64,000 bases of DNA from an uncultured Gammaproteobacteria bacterium. GTDB taxonomy: Bacteria; Pseudomonadota; Gammaproteobacteria; HK1. Below, in pieces: positions 16,761-25,034 of the stretch. Where the stretch lies: positions 2,435,001-2,499,000 of the forward strand of contig OY282378.1 of the NCBI GenBank assembly GCA_958295835.1, given 5' to 3'. A program made the position numbers and the translations under genes. Every line of letters starts with the position of its first letter. Positions within the stretch are counted from its first letter, which is position 1. The notes under the pieces are model-generated. The model was not told where the DNA came from and ran no database searches. It saw only the letters and a program-made list of their open reading frames with translations.

Positions 16761-19130
16761 ATGACCACGCCGGCCGTCGCCGCGCCGATGGGTCGCTGGC
16801 ACGCTCTGGCCGCACGGTGTCTGGATATGGGGGTGCGGGGCGAAGTCCCGTCCGCATCGTGGCGCAACGCGCTGTTCGCCCTCTTCATCGCCGGCATCCT
16901 GGCCTACGGGGCCGGATTCGCCTGGTACATGCTCGCCCGCTTCGATCTCATCAACCTGATCCGCGATGTGAGCTACGACGACGCCTTCTACTACTTCCAG
17001 ATCGCCAGGAACCTGGCCGAGGGGAAGTTCTCGACCTTCGACGGCGGCATCACCCGAACCAACGGCTACCACCCCCTCTGGCTGCTGCTCATCACGCCGT
17101 TCTACTGGGTATTCGACAAGGAAGCGGCGCTGTTCGCCATCAAGGCGTTCGAGATCATGCTGGTTGCCGGCGGCGTGGCCCTCGTCACCGCGGCCGTCCG
17201 GCTGGCGCGTATGCCGTGGTACCTGATGTTCGCCGTGCTGCCGATGCTCTACCAGCACCGCGCCTTGATTGCAGGAATGGAAGCGGCGGCGGCGCTGTTC
17301 ATGCTGGGCCTGTTCATTCTGGCCGCCTGCCTCTTTGCGCGAAGCCCGGCGCGGTGGAAGTGGCCGCTGGCCGCGGTCGCCTTTGCCCTGCCCTGGGTGC
17401 GCCTGGAGTACATCGCCATATCGCTGGCGACCACTGCGGCGTTGTGCCTGATCGAGTGGTCGAGGCAGGAGCGAGCGCCCGGTGCGCCACTCGGAGAGCG
17501 GGCTCGTTCCGTGCTCTCCGTCAAGGCGGTCGTCCCGTTTCTCACCGCCGGTGCAGGCATCCTGGTGTATTTCGCCTACAACCGGCTCGTCTTCGGCGGC
17601 ATCGTGCCGGTCAGCGGCGCGACCAAGGCTGCCTGGTCGCAGCATTTATGGGAGAAGGAAGGCGGATACAGTCTGGCACAGAACTTCAGGGACGTCTTGC
17701 AGATGCCCGTCTTCGACTACGAGCTGCTGGTCGCGCTGGAGGTTTGCGCCTTGTTCCTGCTGGTCTGGTGGTTCGCCCACCGCTCCCGCAGCCGGAAAGA
17801 TTGGCTTCTGCTGGCATTCCTGGCGGGCGTGTCCGGCTTGGCCGTCGGCCATCTGGCCAAGTTCGGGCAGACCGTCCTCACCGAGCATCCTCTCAGACAT
17901 GCGTCCTTTCCCTGGTATTTCATCCCGGCGTACCTGATGACGGCGCTGATCATTCCAGTGCGATGTTATGTCGCCATTCACTTCGTCCACCGTTTCGTCG
18001 GACCGAAGTCGCACCGCGCGGCCAATATTCTGAGCTTGGGCATTGTCGTCGTCGGCGCGGTCTTCCTGCTCACAAAGGCGGATTTCACCTCTCCATTCCA
18101 GTCGGTTGAAGCGAGTAGTGACTATACCGAATCCAACCGCCAGGTGATTGTAGCTATTTATTCGGGTACGTTGCTTACGAATCGCGTGCTTCCCGATGAC
18201 AGCGTGGTCGGGTCGTGGGACGCTGGCGTCATAGGGTATTTCTCGCGCTTTCCGGTGGTGAACCTGGATGGCATGGTCAATTCCTACGACTACTTTCACG
18301 CGACAAACGTGGATAGAGACGGATATGCTGTCTGGGATGAAAAATTCATTCCTCTCTACCGAGAACTTGGGATAACTCATTTTGCCAACATTAAGAAAAA
18401 AATCTTTGAAGATTTTGAAGTCAATGTGCTTTTTGCAGGTTCGCTGACTTACTTTGTAAGGGCATTCCATCTATGGTCCATCGAGCCGCCGGAAGATGAC
18501 GATACCGCCGCCTGGATCTGGGAGAGAATGGGGCCGCATTTCGACTTTCAATCGGACGGCGCCGGGCTCCTTGTCGACGGGCGGCTGGTACAGACCTTCG
18601 CCAGGGAATGTGATCCGGATGAACTGGTCGTGTGGTCCTGGGTCGGACCAGGAGTCGAAACAGCCGTCGATTCCTGGACGCAAACGCAAACGGGGCTGTG
18701 CGTGGCCTCCCTCGTGCTGCCCCATAATGCGCTCCCTCCTGTCAGGGTTGAAACAATGACGGTGGGCGATTACGCGGCCAGACTGGTCGGAGACCGCCCG
18801 CCGGTCGTCCGTTCCGGCTGGGATGTGTATCTCATCGAGACCCGTCTCATCTACGTGAAGGAGCCGTGCGGACCGGAGGACGTTGACGCAACGTTCTTCC
18901 TCCACCTGCACCCGGTCGACGTGAACGACCTCCCCGTCCATCGCAGGCAGCACGGCTTCGACAACCATGACTTCGACTTCGGGAGGCACGGCCGGAGAGG
19001 AGCCGAGACATGCTTGGCGGCAGTCCCTCTCCCCGAGTACGACATCGCTACGATTGGAACGGGCCAGTACATGCAGGCGAACGGCGGCTTCGATAACCTC
19101 TGGAAGGGGGAGATACGCCTCGATGAGTAG
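16761..19130 (+). CDS. GT-C-type integral membrane glycosyltransferase with shared C-terminal module
   Basis: 789 residues from ATG 16761 (a GTG at 16743 is also in frame). It has about ten hydrophobic segments in residues 35-450. The first periplasmic loop carries DVSYDDAFYYFQIARNLAEG and TRTNGYHPLW, the acidic motif of GT-C enzymes that use polyprenyl-phosphate sugars. A periplasmic part follows. Residues 685-789 form a module (YLIETRLIYVKEPCGPEDVD; LPVHRRQHGFDN; LPEYDIATIGTGQY) also found at the end of the next gene and of the ligase-type protein at 34114. A low-GC patch at about 18110-18470 suggests a mosaic origin. The start codon of the next gene overlaps its end. Confidence 0.78.
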   Translation: MTTPAVAAPMGRWHALAARCLDMGVRGEVPSASWRNALFALFIAGILAYGAGFAWYMLARFDLINLIRDVSYDDAFYYFQIARNLAEGKFSTFDGGITRTNGYHPLWLLLITPFYWVFDKEAALFAIKAFEIMLVAGGVALVTAAVRLARMPWYLMFAVLPMLYQHRALIAGMEAAAALFMLGLFILAACLFARSPARWKWPLAAVAFALPWVRLEYIAISLATTAALCLIEWSRQERAPGAPLGERARSVLSVKAVVPFLTAGAGILVYFAYNRLVFGGIVPVSGATKAAWSQHLWEKEGGYSLAQNFRDVLQMPVFDYELLVALEVCALFLLVWWFAHRSRSRKDWLLLAFLAGVSGLAVGHLAKFGQTVLTEHPLRHASFPWYFIPAYLMTALIIPVRCYVAIHFVHRFVGPKSHRAANILSLGIVVVGAVFLLTKADFTSPFQSVEASSDYTESNRQVIVAIYSGTLLTNRVLPDDSVVGSWDAGVIGYFSRFPVVNLDGMVNSYDYFHATNVDRDGYAVWDEKFIPLYRELGITHFANIKKKIFEDFEVNVLFAGSLTYFVRAFHLWSIEPPEDDDTAAWIWERMGPHFDFQSDGAGLLVDGRLVQTFARECDPDELVVWSWVGPGVETAVDSWTQTQTGLCVASLVLPHNALPPVRVETMTVGDYAARLVGDRPPVVRSGWDVYLIETRLIYVKEPCGPEDVDATFFLHLHPVDVNDLPVHRRQHGFDNHDFDFGRHGRRGAETCLAAVPLPEYDIATIGTGQYMQANGGFDNLWKGEIRLDE
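18763..19070 (+). repeat. 308-bp diverged direct repeat, copy 1 (shared C-terminal module)
   Basis: Aligns without gaps to 20891-21198, with about 50 mismatches in 308 positions by my hand count (roughly 84 % identity). It starts at TGGGCGATTACG and ends at GGGCCAGTAC. The similarity is far higher than in the rest of the two GT-C genes, pointing to duplication or gene conversion of just this module. Confidence 0.85.
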
Positions 19131-21276
19131 CGGCCCAGGAGCATTGATGAAGGGACCGACGTCGAGTGGACAGCTAAAGGCATCCCTCGGCCTCATCCTG
19201 ACCTGCCTGCCTTGGTTGGCCCTGTTGGCCTATCTGGCCTCGGTGTCGTGGTTCCTGACCGACGACGCCTTCATCAGCTTCCGCTACGTGCGCAACCTGC
19301 TGGAGGGTCACGGCCTGGTGTTCAACCCCGGCGAGCGGGTGGAAGGCTACTCCAACTTCCTGTGGGTGCTGGAGCTGGCCGCCATCTGGCGGGCGCTGGG
19401 CGTGGCCCCGGAGGACGCGGCCCCGTGGCTGTCGGTGGCCTTCACCGCCGGAACCATCGGCGCACTGGCATGGTGGGTCTATCGCCTGCCCTCGCTGCGC
19501 AACCGGGGATTGGTCGGCTGGATGGCCTTGGGGTTGGTGTGCAGCAGCGCGACTTTTGCCGTGTGGACCTCGGGCGGCGGGCTGGAAACGCGGCAATTCA
19601 CCTTCTTCATCGTCCTGGCCGTCGTCTGCCTGAGCCTCTACCGCGACAGGCGAGCCGGCCTGCTGGCGGTGTCGTTGAGCCTGGCCGGGGCGGCCCTGAC
19701 CCGACCCGAAGGCCCGTTGATTGCCGTGTGCTGCTTCGGGTGGTTCTTCGTTCAGCGGGATGGCCGACGCCAAACGGATGAGAGTGGCTGGCGTGAGTTG
19801 GCGTACCTGGCAACGCCCTTCGCCATCCTGGTGGCGGCCCACTTCCTGTTCCGCTACGCCTACTACGGCGAGTGGCTGCCCAACACCTACTACGCCAAGC
19901 ATGTGCGGCCGTGGTACGAGTCGGGCTTCCGCTACCTGTGGGCGGCGGCGCTGGAGACGGGCCTGTACTTGCTGATCCCCTTGGCGTGGGTTGCGCTGCG
20001 GCATCGGTGGCGGGAGACCCGCGACGGGATTCATGCCCTGGTCCTGCTGCTGATCGCTGTCCACATGGCCTACGTGATGCGGGTTGGCGGTGACCATTTC
20101 GAGTATCGCCCACTGGACTTCTACTGGCCATTGCTGGCGCTGCCGGTTGCTGAGGGGATTGCCTGCATCGGCTCGCGGATCGCCGCCTTTGACCGGCGGC
20201 GCATACCCCACCGACTCTGGTGGCCGGGAGCAGGAGCTTGCGCGCTCATCCTGTACATCCCCGTCATCTTCTACTGCGGCGCCATGCAGGCAGTCCTGTT
20301 GTTCGAGGGGGCCAGGATTGACGAGCGCATCGTGAGACTTCACATAGAACTCGACGAGGGCAACGCCGGCTGGCTGCTGGCCGCGCCGGGGATGCCTGCA
20401 CTGGTCGCTGTCTCCAACGATTTGCGCCGTCAGTCTGCTTTCCAGAGTGTCGCTTCACCATTCGCGGAACATCGCGAGTTCGCCAACCGGCAACTGCGTG
20501 GGTGGCAGCCCTACGAGAATATGGAGCGGGGAGTGATTCCTGATGACGCGCTGGCGGCAGGCGGAGCTCTCGGCATACGGTTCTATTACCTTCCGGACCT
20601 GAAAGTCATCGACGTCCACGGCTTGACCGATGCGACGGTGGCGCGCAATCCTGTCACGACACCCAACCACCAGCGCATCATCGCCCACGATCGCCACCCG
20701 CCGCCCGGATACCTGGAGCAGCGCGGCGTCAACTTTAAAGTGCACCCTGCCGCCTCCAGCGAAGCCCAGGCCCTCGTCCGAGGTCGGTACGCCGTGAAGG
20801 TCCCCCCCGGCCTGTGGATGCCCTTCAACTCCGACGATCATGAGTGGGTCGCAGCAAGCTTCGCTGGACACGACTTGCAGGCGATGTCGATGGGCGATTA
20901 CGTGGCAGGACTGTCCGGGGACAACCCGCCGGTCATCCGCTCCGACTGGGATGTGTATCTCATCGAGAACCATCTCATCTACGTGAAGGAGCAGTGCGGA
21001 CCGGAGGACGTTGACGCAAGGTTCTTCCTCCGCCTGTATCCGGTCGACGTGAACCATCTCCCCGTCCATCGCAAGCAGTACGGCTTTATCATCCGTAACT
21101 TCAGCTTCGGGAGGTTCGGCTGGAGAGAATTCGAGACGTGCTTCGTGGCAACCCGTCTCCCCGAGTACGACATCGCCGCAATCAGGACGGGCCAATACGT
21201 CCCCGCCGAGGGCAGGATGTGGGAGGGCAGCTTCGAGGTTGTCGAGCCGGCGGATGACGGGAAGGCCGCACCGTGA
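19123..21276 (+). CDS. GT-C-type membrane glycosyltransferase (arabinofuranosyltransferase-like) with shared C-terminal module
   Basis: 717 residues from ATG 19123, which overlaps the previous stop; ATG 19147 behind AGGAG is an alternative. The loop after the first membrane helix reads LTDDAFISFRYVRNLLEGHG then NPGERVEGYSNFLW. This pattern is shared with AftB-type arabinofuranosyltransferases and related bacterial GT-C proteins. Multiple membrane helices run to about residue 400. A periplasmic region contains DLKVIDVHGLTDATVARNPV, then the module at residues 607-717 (YVKEQCGPEDVDARFFL; LPVHRKQYGF; LPEYDIAAIRTGQY). The neighbours UbiA' and SDR' suggest the donor was once polyprenyl-phospho-pentose. 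Sugar and acceptor unproven. Confidence 0.78.
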   Translation: MSSGPGALMKGPTSSGQLKASLGLILTCLPWLALLAYLASVSWFLTDDAFISFRYVRNLLEGHGLVFNPGERVEGYSNFLWVLELAAIWRALGVAPEDAAPWLSVAFTAGTIGALAWWVYRLPSLRNRGLVGWMALGLVCSSATFAVWTSGGGLETRQFTFFIVLAVVCLSLYRDRRAGLLAVSLSLAGAALTRPEGPLIAVCCFGWFFVQRDGRRQTDESGWRELAYLATPFAILVAAHFLFRYAYYGEWLPNTYYAKHVRPWYESGFRYLWAAALETGLYLLIPLAWVALRHRWRETRDGIHALVLLLIAVHMAYVMRVGGDHFEYRPLDFYWPLLALPVAEGIACIGSRIAAFDRRRIPHRLWWPGAGACALILYIPVIFYCGAMQAVLLFEGARIDERIVRLHIELDEGNAGWLLAAPGMPALVAVSNDLRRQSAFQSVASPFAEHREFANRQLRGWQPYENMERGVIPDDALAAGGALGIRFYYLPDLKVIDVHGLTDATVARNPVTTPNHQRIIAHDRHPPPGYLEQRGVNFKVHPAASSEAQALVRGRYAVKVPPGLWMPFNSDDHEWVAASFAGHDLQAMSMGDYVAGLSGDNPPVIRSDWDVYLIENHLIYVKEQCGPEDVDARFFLRLYPVDVNHLPVHRKQYGFIIRNFSFGRFGWREFETCFVATRLPEYDIAAIRTGQYVPAEGRMWEGSFEVVEPADDGKAAP
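20891..21198 (+). repeat. 308-bp diverged direct repeat, copy 2 (shared C-terminal module)
   Basis: Partner of 18763-19070, exactly 2128 bp downstream and collinear with it. It encodes residues of the C-terminal module of the second GT-C protein. Confidence 0.85.
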
Positions 21277-21516
21277 ACGGCGGGGTCGAAACGGCGCTGG
21301 TGATCGGCGCCACCTCGGACATCGGCCGCGCCATCGCGCACGCACTGGTGGAGGATGGCTGCGCGTTGCAGCTCGCGGCCCGCGACCCGGCGCGGCTGGA
21401 GAGAGAGACGCGGGACCTCCGGGTGCGCACAGGGGGCGACGTGACCGCGCACCGGTGCGACGTGCTCGAGGAAGACGGCGGCGTCTCGTTGCTCGGCGCG
21501 CTCGATCCCCTGCCCG
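21273..21516 (+). pseudogene. Truncated short-chain dehydrogenase (DprE2-like), N-terminal fragment
   Basis: GTG at 21273 overlaps the GT-C stop. The frame reads TALVIGATSDIGRAIAHALV, a Rossmann GxxxDIG motif, and continues AARDPARLERETRDLRVRTG and VTAHRCDVLEEDGG. That order is typical of short SDRs related to DprE2, the reductase of decaprenylphosphoryl-ribose epimerisation. Similarity ends near 21516, before the catalytic Tyr-x3-Lys, and the frame continues as unrelated sequence. It is therefore non-functional as an SDR. Confidence 0.7.
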
Positions 21517-21522
21517 ACAGTG

Positions 21523-21636
21523 ACCAAGTACGGTCGGTTCGAACAGATCAGGCCACGGCGGCCCAAACACGGAATTTCTTACACTCCCAGGAATGTCGAT
21601 CCGTTCTCTCTCGACCTCGCCGACTGGCTGGAATGA
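21523..21636 (+). pseudogene. C-terminal remnant of an unidentified protein
   Basis: A different frame from the SDR fragment reads TKYGRFEQIRPRRPKHGISY, then TPRNVDPFSLDLADWLE and stop. The composition looks like a real protein C-terminus, not random high-GC readthrough, but I do not recognise the family. It sits exactly where the SDR similarity ends, so a deletion probably fused two broken genes. Confidence 0.4.
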
Positions 21637-21667
21637 TTCGGGGCATCCGGGACGGGCCGGACGCAAT

Positions 21668-21699
21668 CCTTGTGCATGGAGCCCCTTGTGCATGGAGCC
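21668..21699 (+). repeat. Perfect 16-bp tandem duplication
   Basis: CCTTGTGCATGGAGCC occurs twice back to back (21668-21683, 21684-21699), close to the right border of the insert and just before the gspE-tail relic. Confidence 0.85.
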
Positions 21700-21703
21700 G
21701 CAT

Positions 21704-21721
21704 CTTGCGCTTGCGGAGTGA
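21704..21721 (+). pseudogene. Possible relic of the gspE 3' end
   Basis: CTT GCG CTT GCG GAG TGA (L-A-L-A-E-stop) mirrors the true gspE end CTC ACG CTC GTG GAG TGA (L-T-L-V-E-stop) in frame, codon pattern and the following ACCGG. It stands in the same position relative to gspF as the real gspE end does to the gspF relic. Short, so only moderately supported alone. Confidence 0.5.
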
Positions 21722-21727
21722 CCGGTG

Positions 21728-22930
21728 ATGCGGGAGTACGAGTACGACATCGTCGATCATAACGGCCGGATCGTGAAGGGGCGGTCGGAGGCCGGCTCCG
21801 TGAACGAGCTCGTCCGCAGGCTCACCGCCGAAGGCGGCACGGTGGTCGAGGTACGCGAACGGCACGAGGCCGCGCGCACCGGGTCGAGGTTCCGCCGTCG
21901 ATTGCGGCGGGTGGCGCTGGTCCTCGCGTTTCACGAGTTGGCGACGCTGCTCGAGTCCGGGGTCTCGCTCAACGACGCCGTGCAGGCGCAAAGCCGCGGC
22001 AGCCATCATCCGGCGCTCACCGATGCGTTTCGATCCATCTTTCAGGCTCTCCTGCGCGGGCAGAGCTTCCAGGAGGCGCTTCAGACCGGTGGGTTGCCGC
22101 TGCCCGAGTACGTCTACCACCTGGTCGAAGCGGGTGAGACGTCCGGCCGCCTCGCTCAATCGTTGCGCCAGGCGGTCGAACAGATGCGCTACGACCAGCG
22201 GGTGGCCGAGGAGATGCGAAGCGCGCTGATCTATCCGTCGATCCTCGTCGTATCCGGCATCGTGGCGGTGCTGCTGGTGTTCGTCTTCGTCGTACCGCAG
22301 TTCTCCAACCTGCTCGATGAGAGGAACGAGCTGCCGCTGCTTGCCGAGGCCGTGCTACGCACCGGCGTCTGGTGCAACGAGAACGGATTGCTGCTGGCCG
22401 GGACGCTTGCCGTCATCGCCGGCGCCGGTGCGGCGCTGTGGAGGCGGCCGGGCGTTCGGCGGCGTATCCGCGACGTCCTGGCTGCCTTGCCGCTGCTGGG
22501 CGGCTGGTTCTCCGAAACGGATACCGCGAAGTGGGCATCCGTGATGAGCGCCATGCTGAGCAGCCGGGTGGACCTCATGGACGCTCTCGGGCTCGCCTCC
22601 CGAGGGGTGCGTTTTTCGAGCCGCAAGGCGACGCTGAAGCAGGTCTCCGTCGATGTGCGCGGCGGCGCCGCGCTGTCGGAGGCACTCGAGAAACGGGGCG
22701 CGCTCGCGCCGGTGGGCTGCAATCTGGTCCGGGTCGGTGAGCAGTCGGGACGACTCGCGGAGATGTTGCGGGCGCTCGCCACGCTCTACGAGGAGAGCAG
22801 TACCCGGCGGATGAAGCGCGTCCTCGCCCTGATCGAGCCGGTGGCGGTGCTGTTGATCGGCGGTGTTCTGGGCGTCATCATGATCGGGATCATCCTGGCG
22901 ATCACCAGTGTCAACGATGTTGCCTTCTGA
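21728..22930 (+). CDS. gspF: Type II secretion inner-membrane platform protein GspF
   Basis: Polytopic platform protein that couples GspE to pseudopilus growth; 400 residues from ATG 21728 (a GTG sits at 21725). It has the two repeated T2SSF domains. The first contains AFHELATLLESGVSLNDAVQ and ends at a membrane helix (YPSILVVSGIVAVLLVFVFV). The second contains WASVMSAMLSSRVDLMDALG, NLVRVGEQSGRLAEML and the terminal helix PVAVLLIGGVLGVIMIGIIL. It is complete, unlike the relic at 11033. Its usual partner gspE lies 10.7 kb upstream. gspG begins 14 nt before its stop. Confidence 0.94.
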   Translation: MREYEYDIVDHNGRIVKGRSEAGSVNELVRRLTAEGGTVVEVRERHEAARTGSRFRRRLRRVALVLAFHELATLLESGVSLNDAVQAQSRGSHHPALTDAFRSIFQALLRGQSFQEALQTGGLPLPEYVYHLVEAGETSGRLAQSLRQAVEQMRYDQRVAEEMRSALIYPSILVVSGIVAVLLVFVFVVPQFSNLLDERNELPLLAEAVLRTGVWCNENGLLLAGTLAVIAGAGAALWRRPGVRRRIRDVLAALPLLGGWFSETDTAKWASVMSAMLSSRVDLMDALGLASRGVRFSSRKATLKQVSVDVRGGAALSEALEKRGALAPVGCNLVRVGEQSGRLAEMLRALATLYEESSTRRMKRVLALIEPVAVLLIGGVLGVIMIGIILAITSVNDVAF

Positions 22931-23471
22931 GAGATTCGTGGGTGCTGCCGCGTCGTCCGGTCCCGGATCGGCCTTCCGCTCTTCCCGCCCACCCCGCCCC
23001 GGGCGTGGGGCAGGCCGGCGACCTCGCCGCCGCGCCCGGCAGGAGGAGCCGGGGAGCGCGGGCTTCACCCTGCTGGAGCTCATGGTCGTGCTGGTCATCA
23101 TCGGCCTGCTGGCCGGACTGGTCGGGCCACGGCTCTTCGGCAAGGTGGACACCTCCAAGGTGCAGACGGCCGAGACCCAGATCAGGATGCTCCGCGGCGC
23201 CCTGCAGGCGTATCGCCTGGACATCGGCCGCTACCCCTCGACCGCCGAGGGCCTCGCGGCTCTGATGCAGGCGCCTCCCGAGGACGCGGCGTTCTGGAGC
23301 GGACCTTACCTGGACGACGATCTGCCGCTGGATCCCTGGCGCGCACCGTACCGGTACGTGCATCCGGCCGACAACCTCCAGGGTTTCGCCCTCTACTCCC
23401 TCGGCGCGGATTCGGCTGTGGGGGGCAAGGGGGTCGATGCCGACGTCGGCTATCTGCCGAAGCGGTCCTGA
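22917..23471 (+). CDS. gspG: Major pseudopilin GspG
   Basis: Major subunit of the type II pseudopilus. The prepilin cleavage site is AG^FTLLELMVVLVIIGLLAG, with Glu at position 5 of the mature protein. The mature part has the GspG pattern: DIGRYPSTAEGLAALMQAP, YLDDDLPLDPWRAPYRY and a Ca-loop-like SLGADSAVGGKGVDADVG. The leader is unusually long (about 50 residues, Pro/Arg/Ser-rich). ATG 22917 overlaps gspF; GTG 22938 after GAGAG would shorten it to about 43. No prepilin peptidase gene is in the window. Confidence 0.93.
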   Translation: MLPSERFVGAAASSGPGSAFRSSRPPRPGRGAGRRPRRRARQEEPGSAGFTLLELMVVLVIIGLLAGLVGPRLFGKVDTSKVQTAETQIRMLRGALQAYRLDIGRYPSTAEGLAALMQAPPEDAAFWSGPYLDDDLPLDPWRAPYRYVHPADNLQGFALYSLGADSAVGGKGVDADVGYLPKRS

Positions 23472-23605
23472 TGGCAGGAGAAGGGGTTGCCATTCCCCTC
23501 GCGCCCATGCTACCAATAGCCTACTTCGGCTACGAAGCCGGGCGCTCCGGATCTGGCATCTTGTTCGGGAGCAATCATCCATAGCAGCGATAATGGAGAG
23601 CAACC

Positions 23606-25027
23606 ATGCTTATCGGGAGAAAAACCTTCGGACTGGGCGGAGCGGTCCTGGTGGGGGCTCTGGTGTGCGCCAGCCCGGCCCAGGCGCTCGTCAGAGTGGA
23701 CGCCAACGGGCAGGTCACCCGCGGTCACGTCGTCTACGCCAAGGAGACCGTTGCAGCCACGGCGCCGGTGGGTGATGAGACCTGGTATGTGGTCACAGTT
23801 CCCGCGGACGGCGATGGTAGCGGACGGCTGGCCCTGCTGCACCCGCTCGGCAGGAGAATCTTTGACGGTCAGTCCGCAACCATCACGTACACCCTCACCA
23901 ACATGCGGTTCCATGGTTCGGACTCTCCGACTCTCGAGGTTATCGCGGACGGGAGCTCCGCCGCTGTCACCGCGACCCTCGCCTCGGGCGGCGGATCCGG
24001 CAGCGAAACCGCAGTGTTTACGGTAACGGCGGACTCAACCTCGGGGACCATCGACCAGCCCAGGCAGCTGCGCTTGGTGATCAGAGCCCTTCGAGTGGAT
24101 CCGGCTACTGCGGGCAACATCCGGGTGCAGGTGAATAAGGAGAGCCAGGCCGACAGCAACCCGGATTGGACTCTCCCCGGTGTGGTTCGTGTTCGAAAGA
24201 CGGGTGTACTCAGGGAGAGCGTTTCTCCCGTTTCCGCTGTCGCCGCCTTCGGGACCGGGTTCCGGAATTTCGTGTCTGGTGATTCCGTTCGGTCCGACCG
24301 GCTTGCCGCAAGCGTCGGAAAGCTCCTCTTCAGTGTGAGGGACGGTACCTACCACGTCGCGTCCAGCGGCGTGCCCGTGAGTGGTCTGTCGGATCTCTTC
24401 TCGAGCGGAGCGATCACGTACCGAGGCGACTTCTCGTTCGTCTCGGGCGTGTTTCTGTCCATGGAAGCCGACTGTTCAGTGACCGGCGTCGATAGAATCG
24501 ACTTGAACGGCGACGCCAACAGCAGGACCGCGTCGGTGGCCGACGCCAACGGGAAGCACCTGTGCATCGAGGTGAGCGGTACGACCCGGATTCCCGATGT
24601 CGCCGGCTACACCGCGTCCGTCGCTTATACGGGCGTCACCAACGCCCCTGCGGCGCCCGGAAGCGCGACTCTCGGTCTGGGCGGTATTGGAATGGGTGGT
24701 TCCGTCGTGAACGTCCCTTATGCGAACCTGAACTCCCCGACCTACATCCACCGGCTCCAGGTGTACAACCAGTCGAATGAGGCGGCTGCATACCGGATCA
24801 ATTTCTTGCCGCCAGCCGGAACGACGGCCAACCCACCGAGCGTTGAGGGCTCGTTCGCACCGGGCAACACGAGCTTGGTGATCTCTACCCTGACGACGTT
24901 GTCGACGAGCAAAACGCGGACCGCCTTCACCCTCTCCGTGGATGCTCCTCCCGATTTGCTCCAGGTGCAAACCATCCTGAGAGCTCAAGATGGCAGCACG
25001 GATACAGTGGTATACACGCCCGAGTAG
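23606..25027 (+). CDS. Exported Ser/Thr-rich protein of unknown family, paralogue of the protein at 32473; candidate T2SS cargo
   Basis: 473 residues, unrecognised. A signal peptide (MLIGRKTFGLGGAVLVGALV through SPAQA-L) follows GGAGAG and ATG 23606. The mature protein is beta-rich by composition, with about 20 % Ser+Thr. It shares blocks with the paralogue: YTLTNMRFHGSD.PTL, then GTGFRNFVSGDSVRSDRLAA, then FSFVSGVFLSMEADCS...GKHLCIEV with one conserved Cys pair, and a common C-terminus (SVDAPPDLLQVQTIL, GSTDTVVYTPE). No enzyme motif. Placement between gspG and gspH, inside an otherwise standard pseudopilin operon, suggests it is exported by this T2SS and may be a surface-layer or adhesive protein. 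A strong hairpin follows. Confidence 0.7.
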   Translation: MLIGRKTFGLGGAVLVGALVCASPAQALVRVDANGQVTRGHVVYAKETVAATAPVGDETWYVVTVPADGDGSGRLALLHPLGRRIFDGQSATITYTLTNMRFHGSDSPTLEVIADGSSAAVTATLASGGGSGSETAVFTVTADSTSGTIDQPRQLRLVIRALRVDPATAGNIRVQVNKESQADSNPDWTLPGVVRVRKTGVLRESVSPVSAVAAFGTGFRNFVSGDSVRSDRLAASVGKLLFSVRDGTYHVASSGVPVSGLSDLFSSGAITYRGDFSFVSGVFLSMEADCSVTGVDRIDLNGDANSRTASVADANGKHLCIEVSGTTRIPDVAGYTASVAYTGVTNAPAAPGSATLGLGGIGMGGSVVNVPYANLNSPTYIHRLQVYNQSNEAAAYRINFLPPAGTTANPPSVEGSFAPGNTSLVISTLTTLSTSKTRTAFTLSVDAPPDLLQVQTILRAQDGSTDTVVYTPE

Positions 25028-25034
25028 GTCGAAA

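Noticed and set aside
11141..21727. Insertion by a transposon or integrase
   Set aside because: No transposase, integrase, tRNA gene, terminal inverted repeat or short target duplication was seen; the border repeats are gsp sequence, which points to homologous recombination.
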